A stretch of 56,659 nt of DNA from Jeotgalicoccus psychrophilus DSM 19085 (GTDB lineage Bacteria; Bacillota; Bacilli; Staphylococcales; Salinicoccaceae): contig NZ_KE384464.1 in the NCBI RefSeq assembly GCF_000425845.1, positions 1 through 56,659 on the forward strand. The letters run 5' to 3'. Shown here piece by piece: positions 31,818 to 40,243 of this stretch. Position numbers and translations under genes: made by a program. A model generated the notes under the pieces. The model saw only the letters and a list, made by a program, of their open reading frames with translations, was not told the DNA's origin and did no database searches. Positions within the stretch are counted from its first letter, which is position 1; every line of letters starts with the position of its first letter.

Positions 31818-32012
31818 TTAATAAGTTCTAAATGCAGATAAAATAAATGCGACAGTACAGAATATTACACTGAAACTCACTGCAAAGATAATTACATTTT
31901 TCCACGGCAGTCTTTTATCAACTCGGTTCATAAAGTTAACAAAAATTGAAACCGCGAATGTTGTCGCAAGAAAAAACAGGAAAATAATAAGACCTTCTAT
32001 TATCATATCCAT
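31818..32012 (-). CDS. Small membrane protein (two helices)
   Basis: 64 residues from the ATG at 32012, preceded by AAGGGGA at 12 bases. Helices about 4-26 and 39-60 around a basic loop NRVDKRLPWKN. A longer frame back to 32057 lacks a good start. Function unknown. Confidence 0.55.
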   Translation of the reverse strand: MDMIIEGLIIFLFFLATTFAVSIFVNFMNRVDKRLPWKNVIIFAVSFSVIFCTVAFILSAFRTY

Positions 32013-32034
32013 TTCTAAAATCCCCTTATGTATT

Positions 32035-32598
32035 CTAGTTGTCATTAATCCAATCAATTATCTGCTGGCTCGACTCTCCAGCGGTTAAGGTTGTCACATC
32101 CAGCTTGAGATATTTATCTTCTTTAATTTCATTATCATATGAATTCAGTCTGTGCTTTTTAGCTGATGCCGTCAACTCCGCATGTGAAAACTCAACATTT
32201 CTTTTTGAAGGTTTCTTCTCCATCCTGTATTCGGTTTTATTTCTTCTGATTCTTTCATCAAGAGCTGCTTCCAATTCCACAAAATAAATATCATGATTCT
32301 CTTTATTAAAGATACTTTTAATTTTATCTACGTAATCCCATTCTTCTTTTAAATCAAAGCCCCAGACAAAAGTGAATATTATGCCGGGATGTTCTTCCTC
32401 TTTCGCAATATGTTCAAAAATCCCCATACGAATCTGGTCGGATAACATAAATGTATCCTGATTCCAGCCGATATAAGGCCAGATGACATCGAGTGTGACG
32501 TGATTGTGGAGCAGCGGCAGATTAAAAGCAGTACCGACCTTTTCGCCGATTGTCATCTTTCCGACAGCCTGCGGACCAAACAATAATATTATTTTCAT
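32035..32598 (-). CDS. P-loop kinase-like protein (AAA_33/shikimate kinase-like)
   Basis: 187 residues. Walker A is LLFGPQAVGKMTIGEKV at residues about 5-21, followed by LLHNHVTLDVIWPYIG as substrate loop and VELEAALDERIRRNKTE as lid. The end ITASAKKHRLNSYDNEI and LKLDVTTLTAGE fits a small-molecule kinase of unknown substrate. Start placed at the ATG at 32598, after AAGGGGATG. Neighbouring small membrane gene shares direction. Confidence 0.78.
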   Translation of the reverse strand: MKIILLFGPQAVGKMTIGEKVGTAFNLPLLHNHVTLDVIWPYIGWNQDTFMLSDQIRMGIFEHIAKEEEHPGIIFTFVWGFDLKEEWDYVDKIKSIFNKENHDIYFVELEAALDERIRRNKTEYRMEKKPSKRNVEFSHAELTASAKKHRLNSYDNEIKEDKYLKLDVTTLTAGESSQQIIDWINDN

Positions 32599-32708
32599 AA
32601 GGCACATCCCCTTATTTGATTATGAGGATTTTACCATATGTAATATGTGATAAGATACAAACAAATGCAATTATTATGAAATATGTAATGACAAAGGGGA
32701 TTCATTAT

Positions 32709-32915
32709 ATGAATGGCAGATTATATATTTTTCTATTAATTATACTCGGTCTAAACACTCTGCGTTACGGAACATACTTACTGGAAGGACAAACCGGCTT
32801 GTATAACTCTGTACTATTCGCAGCTAATATACTGGCATTAATCATCGCAATTTTTTATAGACTGAATCAATCACGGAAAGATTCAGTTTCTGCTGCTGAT
32901 AAATCTAGGGGATAA
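32709..32915 (+). CDS. Small membrane protein (two helices)
   Basis: 68 residues beginning MNGRLYIFLLIILGLNTL, with helices near 4-20 and 32-52 and a polar tail. AAAGGGGA 9 bases before the ATG fixes the start. Its stop lies 2 bases before the start of the GNAT remnant, so they were probably one operon. Function unknown. Confidence 0.55.
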   Translation: MNGRLYIFLLIILGLNTLRYGTYLLEGQTGLYNSVLFAANILALIIAIFYRLNQSRKDSVSAADKSRG

Positions 32916-32917
32916 CC

Positions 32918-33165
32918 ATGGAGACAAGATTACTAAAAAATAATGAAAAACCATGGATGCCATTCAAAGAGCCAAAGAATTAGAGTATCAAACGATTGAG
33001 GGTGGTACCAGAAACTCAAGTATCGGTCAGCTTGCACTTTATCAGAAATGCGGGTTTAAGATTACAGGTGTAGATAAGAGTTTCTTTATAAGGAATTATG
33101 AAGAAGAAATTTTAGAAAACGGAATACAGTGCAGAGATATTATTCGTCTGACTCAAAAATTATAA
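32918..33165 (+). pseudogene. GNAT acetyltransferase gene with an internal deletion
   Basis: The frame at the start codon (32918) reads METRLLKNNEKPWMPF and then stops at 32981-32983. In a second frame from 32953 the C-terminal GNAT part continues: GGTRNSSIGQLALYQKCGFK with ITGVDKSFFIRNY. The acetyl-CoA motif A is missing. An out-of-frame deletion of roughly 60-80 codons joins the first dozen residues to the last 70, so the product should be inactive. Confidence 0.7.
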
Positions 33166-33205
33166 ATTTAAAAAATAAGATATTTGTTAAAGGGGAGGGG
33201 AAAGC

Positions 33206-33622
33206 ATGGAGATTACTGTTAAAAGAAGAACATGGTTATTGGGGATTTTTATGCCTGTAAGCTTGGAATTCAATGGTAAGACGGTAGCATCACTTTATGT
33301 CTATCAAGAAAAAACTGTACCAATAACAGCAGAAACAGGGAGATTGAAGTACACTCAGCCTCTTGACCGAAGTCATCAAATCCAAGTAAAAGATGGAGAT
33401 ACAGTGACTTTAAAAGAAACGAAATTAGGATTGATTTCAAATATAATTTTTATGATTACTGTTATTTACTACATTGTAATGGGACAAGAAATTTTTGAAT
33501 CTGGGTTTCTTAATAATATTAATACAGTGAGTGTGATCGCCTTTATCCTATTACTCATATTGGTAATATTAGGCGTGCTTACATTATTCTTTAATCAATA
33601 TAAATTTGTTATAGAAAATTAA
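33206..33622 (+). CDS. Membrane protein with N-terminal beta domain, paralogue of the gene at 30521
   Basis: 138 residues: MEITVKRRTWLLGIFMPV, then VPITAETGRLKYTQPLDRS and HQIQVKDGDTVTLKET, then two membrane helices (about 76-94, 106-130). Same plan as the 30521 protein, 2.7 kb away. Excellent GGGGAGGGG ribosome binding site. First gene of a small plus-strand run to 35200. Function unknown. Confidence 0.65.
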   Translation: MEITVKRRTWLLGIFMPVSLEFNGKTVASLYVYQEKTVPITAETGRLKYTQPLDRSHQIQVKDGDTVTLKETKLGLISNIIFMITVIYYIVMGQEIFESGFLNNINTVSVIAFILLLILVILGVLTLFFNQYKFVIEN

Positions 33623-33641
33623 ACATCAAAGGGGAGACATC

Positions 33642-33965
33642 ATGGAATTAATAATTGGAGCATTTATTTTTTATTTTGTTATTAAATATGCGGTGAAGAA
33701 TGCAATAACAGAAGCAAAAGTTCATGAAACAGAGTTGGGGAATCAAGTAAGAGCAAATGATTTATTCCACAAAATATCAAACATAGAATATGAAATTACA
33801 GCTGACAAGAAATCTAAAGAATTAAAAAAGAAATCAAAAGAAATTTACGACGAAAGTTTTGATATTTTAGTCTCTGACAGGCCGGATGAAGAGAAAATCA
33901 AACAGCTTAAAATTAAGGAAAACGAAATGAACTTATTAAAAAGTGAGAGAATAGATTTTGAATAA
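33642..33965 (+). CDS. Membrane-anchored coiled-coil protein
   Basis: 107 residues: an N-terminal helix (IIGAFIFYFVIKYAV, about 4-20) and then a highly charged helical domain (ADKKSKELKKKSKEIYDESF, KIKQLKIKENEMNLLKSER). AAAGGGGAG ribosome binding site. Overlaps the next start by 8 bases. No family recognised. Confidence 0.6.
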   Translation: MELIIGAFIFYFVIKYAVKNAITEAKVHETELGNQVRANDLFHKISNIEYEITADKKSKELKKKSKEIYDESFDILVSDRPDEEKIKQLKIKENEMNLLKSERIDFE

Positions 33966-34170
33966 ATTCCATGAAACTTTATATAAGACACCGGAGATAA
34001 TAAAATTATTTATTGTATACTGTTTATTTTTTTATTTCCTGAACGAAGTCTTTCCTTCTCGGAATGGTTTCGTGGAAGTGCTTGGAATTGCACTGCTGGC
34101 AGGTCTTGGAGTCGGTGTACTGACTGCACTGTTCCAAAAACCAAAAGAAAAAAGAATAGAAATTAAATAA
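33958..34170 (+). CDS. Small membrane protein (two helices)
   Basis: 70 residues from a TTG at 33958 that overlaps the previous gene by 8 bases, pointing to coupled translation. Helices near 14-31 and 37-56, ending in a basic tail KPKEKRIEIK. Function unknown. Confidence 0.55.
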   Translation: MNKFHETLYKTPEIIKLFIVYCLFFYFLNEVFPSRNGFVEVLGIALLAGLGVGVLTALFQKPKEKRIEIK

Positions 34171-34189
34171 AATTATTGGAGTGATTTTA

Positions 34190-35200
34190 TTGAGAGCTGT
34201 AAATGAAACGAAAATCAATCCGGATGATTTCGGCAAAGCTTTTTTAAAAGAAAATCCGGACGTGATTTATAATCAATGTGTTCCTTCATTTCAAAGTATT
34301 ATTACCGCTGGGCAATTTACAGATATGGTCAATGATTTTAATCAGAACGTAAACAGTTATTACATGAAAGAAAAGATTCAGCTGGGTGACTTAGTTCATT
34401 ATATATGGCTGGATGATGCAGATGAGAAAGCCGTCAGTGTCTATTTTGATTCAGATTATTATATTAACAAAATGATTATAAAGCCTTATATTACATATCC
34501 GGAAAGTGATAGTACTTTGACTGAAGTGGCTTATTCAATGCCTGTCAATGAAGAGTGTACGGTTTTCTGGGGCGGTGAAAATGAGTTTGTTAATTATCAT
34601 TATGTCTATGAAACACAAAGGTATGCCTATGATTTATTAATGATTGAAAACAATAGTACTTATGTAAATAATCAATTGCGGAATGAAAACTATTTTGCAT
34701 TCAATAAAGATGTTACGGCTCCGGCAGCCGGTAAAGTTGTAAAAGTCGTTGATCACATAAAAGACAACATACCTGGTGAAATGAATGAAGCGGAGCCATT
34801 CGGTAACTATGTCATTATTCAGCATGAGAGCAGCGAGTACAGCGCGCTTGCTCACTTTAAATTGTCTTCGATTACAGTGAGAGAAGGAGATACTGTATAT
34901 CAGGGACAGATAATAGGTCAGTGCGGGAATTCAGGGTATTCATCTGAAACGCATATTCACTTCCAGGTCATGGATTCGCCTGACATTAATTCAGGGAAAT
35001 CACTGCGTATTCGTTTTGCTGATGGGATTGAACCGATTCAGGGTGACATTGTTACCCAGTCGATAATCAAAACAAGCAGTAAAAAGAAAGATAAAATGAT
35101 AGACACGCTTGATAAAGCTGATTTATTCTCTTCTGTACTCGAGCTGTTGTTATATGTACCGCGTTTAATTTCACAATTAATCAGAGCGATACTAAGTTAA
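34190..35200 (+). CDS. M23-family peptidase-like protein
   Basis: 336 residues from a TTG at 34190, 7 bases after TTGGAGTGA. The C-terminal half is an M23/LytM-type fold: FNKDVTAPAAGKVVKVVDH, NYVIIQHESSEYSALAHFKL, VREGDTVYQGQIIGQCGNSG and HIHFQVMD with the HxH zinc pair. The usual first His-x3-Asp zinc site is only RYAYDLLMIE, so the first ligand may be replaced. No signal peptide or membrane anchor is visible, odd for a cell-wall hydrolase. The N-terminal 140 residues resemble an NTF2-like or DUF3887 domain (FTDMVNDFNQNVNS). Confidence 0.75.
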   Translation: MRAVNETKINPDDFGKAFLKENPDVIYNQCVPSFQSIITAGQFTDMVNDFNQNVNSYYMKEKIQLGDLVHYIWLDDADEKAVSVYFDSDYYINKMIIKPYITYPESDSTLTEVAYSMPVNEECTVFWGGENEFVNYHYVYETQRYAYDLLMIENNSTYVNNQLRNENYFAFNKDVTAPAAGKVVKVVDHIKDNIPGEMNEAEPFGNYVIIQHESSEYSALAHFKLSSITVREGDTVYQGQIIGQCGNSGYSSETHIHFQVMDSPDINSGKSLRIRFADGIEPIQGDIVTQSIIKTSSKKKDKMIDTLDKADLFSSVLELLLYVPRLISQLIRAILS

Positions 35201-35233
35201 AAAAAGGTACAGACAAATGTCTGTACCTTTTTT
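35199..35233. terminator. Bidirectional terminator
   Basis: AAAAAAGGTACAGACA and TGTCTGTACCTTTTTT are perfectly complementary. Serves the M23 gene (plus) and the membrane protein gene (minus). Confidence 0.93.
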
Positions 35234-35714
35234 AAGTATTGGTTAAAGCCCACTGCAGATAAAATATAATAAGAATAAGCGCCGCGAATCCGCCGATGAC
35301 AAGAACCAGTATAATATTCTCAAAACCAGTTCTGTTATTTTTATCGGTTTCAGACGGTGTTTTATTCTCAGCAGTTTCTGGTATTGTTGTCGCTGAATTT
35401 CTATTGATAAATTTTAAAACCAGTAAAACAACTGCTGCAAACAAACCGAGAACGTAAGTAAACCCGATGAAATAATAAAACTCAGGTCCTGAATTAAAAA
35501 TACTTCGTTCATTTGTCAGCGTGTAATCCATCGTGACATATGCCGTCACGAGTAAAACTATAAACAGAATTACCGTCATTACCGCAGTTAATATAATAGA
35601 AAGACTATTTCTGTTTTTATGATTTCGAAGCATTGCTGAAATCGGCAGATAGAATATGACTTTCATTATCGGATACATCGATATAATCAGCAGGAACATT
35701 AAAAATCCGTTCAT
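35232..35714 (-). CDS. Membrane protein of unknown function (four helices)
   Basis: 160 residues with helices near 5-25, 36-60, 82-106 and 131-155, and a polar linker NRNSATTIPETAENKTPSET between the last two. TAAGGATGATG upstream of the ATG. Not recognised. Confidence 0.6.
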   Translation of the reverse strand: MNGFLMFLLIISMYPIMKVIFYLPISAMLRNHKNRNSLSIILTAVMTVILFIVLLVTAYVTMDYTLTNERSIFNSGPEFYYFIGFTYVLGLFAAVVLLVLKFINRNSATTIPETAENKTPSETDKNNRTGFENIILVLVIGGFAALILIIFYLQWALTNT

Positions 35715-35738
35715 GTCATCATCCTTACTCTTAACATT

Positions 35739-36578
35739 TTATAAATGAGTTAAATTAAGTACATCCAGCGTGGCTGTAATCAGAGACGTTCTTGCCTCCA
35801 TATCGCTGCCGTGTTTTTTGATTCGGAGAACCCCCCCGTTATGCATATACTTGCCATTATACTTTTTCGGAGACTCTACAGCCAGTACCGTCGATAAACT
35901 GCCTTCATCCGGTGACAGGAAAAATGGATCCAGCGCTTTATAAACCAGATTGCCAAAGCGTTCATTTTTCGGTGTCTTACCTAAATTTGTCGACACAGCA
36001 CCCGGGTGCACAGCTGTCGTTTTAAGCCCCTGTTTATGATAACCGTCATACAGCGCCTGCATCAAATATAACGTGCCAAGTTTAGACTGGCCGTAACTCG
36101 TAACCGGATTAAATTTATCACGTTTAAAATAAGGCGCAGTTAACGGAGAGAATTTATAGCCGTTGGAAGACACGACAACAATCTGTTTAACCTCGCTGTT
36201 TAAAACAAGGGGGAGCAGCAGATGAGTTAAATAAAAATGCCCGATATAATTTGTACCCATCATCATTTCAAAACCATCTTTAGTCTCCTGTCTTGTTAAA
36301 GAGACGACCCCTGCATTTAATACGAGGTGGTTAATTGAATCATACTGTTCATTCATCATATTTGCCGCTTTTTTTATCGATGAAAGATCGCTTAAATCAC
36401 ATTGAATCAAATCCACATGAACTGCCGACTTTTTCTCTATATCATTTTTTAATGCTTCACCTTTATGTAAATTACGCACAAGCAGTACAATCCGGTCAAA
36501 CTGCTCAGCTAAACTCATCGCGGTTGCTCTGCCGATACCTGAAGTCGGGCCTGTAATTGCTAATATGTTTTCACTCAT
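35739..36578 (-). CDS. Short-chain dehydrogenase/reductase
   Basis: 279 residues of the classical SDR family (retinol dehydrogenase/protochlorophyllide-reductase-like). Cofactor motif ITGPTSGIGRAT (about 8-19), NAG in HLVLNAGVVS, catalytic Ser in VVVSSNGYKF, and the active-site YGQSKLG (Tyr-x3-Lys, about 162-168). Probably NADP(H)-dependent, acting on a small carbonyl/alcohol; substrate unknown. It lies 25 bases upstream of the membrane protein gene in the same direction. Confidence 0.88.
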   Translation of the reverse strand: MSENILAITGPTSGIGRATAMSLAEQFDRIVLLVRNLHKGEALKNDIEKKSAVHVDLIQCDLSDLSSIKKAANMMNEQYDSINHLVLNAGVVSLTRQETKDGFEMMMGTNYIGHFYLTHLLLPLVLNSEVKQIVVVSSNGYKFSPLTAPYFKRDKFNPVTSYGQSKLGTLYLMQALYDGYHKQGLKTTAVHPGAVSTNLGKTPKNERFGNLVYKALDPFFLSPDEGSLSTVLAVESPKKYNGKYMHNGGVLRIKKHGSDMEARTSLITATLDVLNLTHL

Positions 36579-36649
36579 TGAATCACCATTTTCTATAAGT
36601 TTAATTATTAATGTATTACCCTTAGGAAAAACATAAACACAATAAAAAG

Positions 36650-36681
36650 AAAACCTTCTGACTTAACTGTCAGAAGGTTTT
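36650..36681 (-). terminator. Terminator overlapping the end of the MFS gene
   Basis: AAAACCTTCTGAC and GTCAGAAGGTTTT pair around TTAACT. The MFS stop codon lies inside the stem region. Confidence 0.85.
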
Positions 36682-37886
36682 ACTATAAATTTATCGAAAT
36701 TTTTCTCTTTTTTATTACCGATTACTGTAATCAGTATAAATGCTAATACATAAATTCCAAGCAGTATGGACATCGTGTAATTGTGATTTGCCGTCGTATC
36801 GTAAATAAACCCGATAACAGATGGGAACAGCCCGCCGAGAATAGCGCCGCCTGTCTGCATCATTGCAGTCCACGAGTTAGCCCCATTTGCAGTCAGTGTT
36901 TCATCCAGCGGCAGCATTAATGCTGCAGAGTATAATCCGCCAAGCGGAATACCCATCATAAACGCACCAATCCACATCATCGTATGATCTCCTGTCCAGA
37001 ACAGCAGCGTTGCTGCAGTACCTGAAACGAGAATGAAATAAATCCAGTTTCTGCGTGCCGGATATTTTTCCATCATGATTGGCAGCAGCAGGTTAAATAT
37101 CACCTGCACGGACATTACCGCACTTAAGAGCATACCGCCCTGAATCAGTGTCATGCCCTGTTCAACCGACATCGGTACAAGCCATGTAATGGTAGAAAAG
37201 TATAATGCAGCCTGCAGCGCATAAAATAACATGAACAGATACGGTGTAATCTGTTTCCACGGTGAAGGGAAACTGTATTTAATTTCCGGCACATCCCGTT
37301 TAGGCAGCGGGCTGTCTTCGCCGGTTTTTAAGTTTTTCATAATAATAAATACTGCAGCGAAAGCAAATACTGACCAGATGGACAGTGCAAATACATATGA
37401 AGACGTTGCTTCAGAAAATATACCTGTAAAAGCTGCAGTTGCAGCAGAGCCCATGCTCATAAAGAATGTTGAAATTCCGATAGCAATGGCAGCGTGTCCC
37501 GGGAAATATTTTTTTATCAGAGAAGACATTGTCGGCCCGAGTATAGCAATCGCAAGACCAATCAGAAATGCAGTAATCAGCAGCGTTGTGAATCCCGGTA
37601 CAAAACCGCGGAGTGCAGTCGCAATACCAAGTACTGACAGCATCAGTATTAATGTAAATTTAGAACCGTATTTTTTATTAAGAACAGTGGCAAGTGATGC
37701 AAATATTCCCATACATAAGACGGGAACAGTAGTCAGAAGACTGGCCTGTGCGTTCGACAGGGAGAGTGACGTGCGAATCGTATCCATAAGCGGACCGATA
37801 GATGTAATACCTAAACGGAGGTTAACGGAAATAGCTGCAATGACTAAAAGCAGCATAAAAGTATTCTTATTATAAATTTTGTTCAA
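36663..37886 (-). CDS. MFS transporter (CynX/NimT-like)
   Basis: 407 residues with 12 predicted membrane helices. N-terminal LLLVIAAISVNLRLGITSIGP (split as SVNLRLGITSIGP) is the hallmark of the CynX/NimT cyanate/nitroimidazole-type MFS group; GPTMSSLIKKYFPGH and MGIPLGGLYSAALMLPLDET are internal signatures. TTG start after GGGGGA. It is divergent from a LysR regulator 125 bases away, which may control it. The exported or imported compound is unknown. Confidence 0.87.
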   Translation of the reverse strand: MNKIYNKNTFMLLLVIAAISVNLRLGITSIGPLMDTIRTSLSLSNAQASLLTTVPVLCMGIFASLATVLNKKYGSKFTLILMLSVLGIATALRGFVPGFTTLLITAFLIGLAIAILGPTMSSLIKKYFPGHAAIAIGISTFFMSMGSAATAAFTGIFSEATSSYVFALSIWSVFAFAAVFIIMKNLKTGEDSPLPKRDVPEIKYSFPSPWKQITPYLFMLFYALQAALYFSTITWLVPMSVEQGMTLIQGGMLLSAVMSVQVIFNLLLPIMMEKYPARRNWIYFILVSGTAATLLFWTGDHTMMWIGAFMMGIPLGGLYSAALMLPLDETLTANGANSWTAMMQTGGAILGGLFPSVIGFIYDTTANHNYTMSILLGIYVLAFILITVIGNKKEKNFDKFIVKPSDS

Positions 37887-38010
37887 ATCTTATCCCCCAA
37901 TGTTTCCTGTTATTCATATCTTTATACTTATGATAACATTAGACTACATATACATAAAATATTAATAAAATTACTTTTACCAACTTTTTTCATATACATG
38001 AGGTGTTTAG

Positions 38011-38916
38011 ATGGACATTCGTCAATTACGGTACTTTATCGTCATTGCAGAAGAGAAGCAGGTTTCCGCAGCAGCAAAAAAACTTTATATGTCACAGCCG
38101 CCGTTAAGCCAGCAGTTAAAAAATATGGAAGAATCGCTCGGTGAAAGATTGTTTGAGAGAAGCGGTAAATATTTAGAATTGACTGAAGCGGGTAAAACAT
38201 TATATAAATACGCAATCGAAATTACTCAGATGATGGAAGAAGCGAAAAGTGAAGTCGCAGACGTCGGCGCGGGAATGGACGGCAGATTATCAGTCGGTAT
38301 AAATACTTTTTCATTATCCAATCTGAACGAGGTGTTTCATGATTTCAGAAGAAGATTCCCGAAGATTAAATATAAGGTCCAGCAAAACGAATCATCGCTG
38401 CTGTGCTACTTATTAAAAGAACGCGAAATAGAATTGGCAATCGTCAGACTGCCGCTTGAGATTAACGACTTTACGCTGCAGCATTTATACAGCGAACCGT
38501 TTTATGTTGTGACTTCAAAAGAGAAGAAATTGTTTAAAGGGAATGCGACACTGAAAGAAATTGGTAAATACCCGCTGGTTCTCCCAAGTATTGAAGGACT
38601 AGGGGTATATTATTCTATACACGAAGCATTTTCCAAAGCGAAAATACAGCCGGATGTCATTGCCGAGTTTTCTGATCTGAAGCTGATGATGGAACTTGTA
38701 TCAACAGACTTCGGCATTTCTATTGTGCCGGAATCACTGCTGCATCTGTACAAAGAGTATCCGGTCAATGTTCATAAAATCGCAGAATCAGAAAGTCTGA
38801 CAGGAGACGTCGGTTTAATCTGGCTGAAAGACCACAGGCTGTCAAAATCAGCACAGAACTTCGCAGATATGCTGACAGCAGCTGTAAGAGAGAAACCGGG
38901 GAATGAAGAATTATAA
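38011..38916 (+). CDS. LysR-family transcriptional regulator
   Basis: 301 residues. N-terminal winged HTH: MDIRQLRYFIVIAEEKQVSA with AAKKLYMSQPPLSQQLKNME and LGERLFERSGKYLELTEAG (residues 1-60). C-terminal LysR substrate-binding domain (about 90-290). Divergent from the MFS transporter and upstream of the BASS transporter, so it may respond to the compound carried by one of them. ATG 11 bases after GAGGTG. Confidence 0.92.
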   Translation: MDIRQLRYFIVIAEEKQVSAAAKKLYMSQPPLSQQLKNMEESLGERLFERSGKYLELTEAGKTLYKYAIEITQMMEEAKSEVADVGAGMDGRLSVGINTFSLSNLNEVFHDFRRRFPKIKYKVQQNESSLLCYLLKEREIELAIVRLPLEINDFTLQHLYSEPFYVVTSKEKKLFKGNATLKEIGKYPLVLPSIEGLGVYYSIHEAFSKAKIQPDVIAEFSDLKLMMELVSTDFGISIVPESLLHLYKEYPVNVHKIAESESLTGDVGLIWLKDHRLSKSAQNFADMLTAAVREKPGNEEL

Positions 38917-38930
38917 AAGAGGTGAGGTTT

Positions 38931-39140
38931 ATGAAGAATTTATTTGCAGGTGCCGCAAAGCTGATTAAGAGAAAAGATGTCGAGAAAGATAAAGCATATA
39001 ATAATAATGTAGACCAGAAAAAAGTGAACAGAAATATTGAAGCAGCAGAAGAGAGACTGGCAGAACCCGGTCTCACGATGTGCCAGCGCCAGGAATATCA
39101 AAAAGCGCTGGATGGTCTAAAAAAATATAAAAAAGATTAA
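38931..39140 (+). CDS. Small hypothetical protein downstream of LysR
   Basis: 69 residues, very basic and acidic mixed: MKNLFAGAAKLIKRKDVEKD then RNIEAAEERLAEPGLTMCQR. Soluble, helical, no membrane segment. Start at 38931 fixed by GAGGTGAGG. It follows LysR by 14 bases in the same direction. Not recognised. Confidence 0.6.
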   Translation: MKNLFAGAAKLIKRKDVEKDKAYNNNVDQKKVNRNIEAAEERLAEPGLTMCQRQEYQKALDGLKKYKKD

Positions 39141-39164
39141 TCAAACAGAGAGAAGGATATAGAC

Positions 39165-40106
39165 GTGCTGAACAGCTTTAACAGCAAAATACAGTCACTG
39201 ATGCCGATATTAACCCCGCTGTGTGTCGTCATTGGAGTGATATTTCATAATATCGGCAGTCATCTGTTATTTTTAGTTCCGTTTTTATTTGCATTTATGA
39301 CATTTACGGGCAGTTTGAGTATGAGATTCAGTGATGTGAAAGTATTTAAAAAGCATCCCGGGGCCATATTATTCGTTATTTTATTTATACATATTTTAAT
39401 GCCGGTCTGGGCATATTTTTTATCATCAATCATTTTTGATGATCAGTTGCTCGTCATAGGATTTGTTATTTCTGTTGCGGTCCCAACGGGTGTTACGAGT
39501 ATTATATGGATCAGCATATGCAGAGGGAATTTCCCGCTCGGGCTGTCCATTATATTAATCGACACACTGCTGGCGCCGTTTATACTTCCGGTTATCCTGA
39601 ATTCACTCGTAGGTGAAGCCGTTGAAATTGATGCGGCTTCTATCATTGTTGATCTGCTGTGGATGATTGTACTGCCTTCCATACTCGGTATGGTTTTAAA
39701 CGAATTAAGAAAAGGAAACCTGAAAGAATTCGGGCAGATGCTTGCACCGTTTTCCAAACTGAGTCTGTTTGGCATTGTCATTATTAACAGCAGTGCAGTC
39801 GCACCGTTTTTAACAGACATTACGTGGGAACTGCTGGGTATTATAATTTTCGTATTTATACTTGCTGGATCAGGCTACGGAATGGCGTTAATACTTGGCC
39901 ACTTAATATTCCGAAATACGAAGACTGTGACTTCGCTCGTATTTTTAGGTGGAATGCGAAATATTGCAGTCGGTACGATTATCGCAGTGACTTATTTTCC
40001 TGCGAAAGTCGCCATGCCGGTCGTTTTTGGAATGCTGTTCCAGCAAGTGCTTGCATCGCTGTATGCCAAAGTCGTCAATAAATATCAGGTGAAGTATGAA
40101 GTGTAA
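39165..40106 (+). CDS. BASS-family (bile acid:sodium symporter-like) transporter
   Basis: 313 residues with about ten membrane helices. The conserved LMPVWAYFLSSI, VAVPTGVTSIIWISICRGNF, LPSILGMVLNELRKG and FLGGMRNIAVGTIIA blocks fit the BASS/AEC-like fold; the PTGVT and GGMRN segments resemble the two crossover regions that bind sodium. Substrate unknown (organic anion is usual). GTG start after GAAGGA. Possibly controlled by the upstream LysR regulator. Confidence 0.82.
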   Translation: MLNSFNSKIQSLMPILTPLCVVIGVIFHNIGSHLLFLVPFLFAFMTFTGSLSMRFSDVKVFKKHPGAILFVILFIHILMPVWAYFLSSIIFDDQLLVIGFVISVAVPTGVTSIIWISICRGNFPLGLSIILIDTLLAPFILPVILNSLVGEAVEIDAASIIVDLLWMIVLPSILGMVLNELRKGNLKEFGQMLAPFSKLSLFGIVIINSSAVAPFLTDITWELLGIIIFVFILAGSGYGMALILGHLIFRNTKTVTSLVFLGGMRNIAVGTIIAVTYFPAKVAMPVVFGMLFQQVLASLYAKVVNKYQVKYEV

Positions 40107-40243
40107 TGCAAAAATTATATTTAAAGTATGTCGGATTAGCTATTGAGCTGGTCCTTTTTTATTTTAGTTTGACTATATAAATATTTTTATATAAGATTAA
40201 AACACATTTCATAATATTCAAATAATTAAGAGGGGATGAATGA

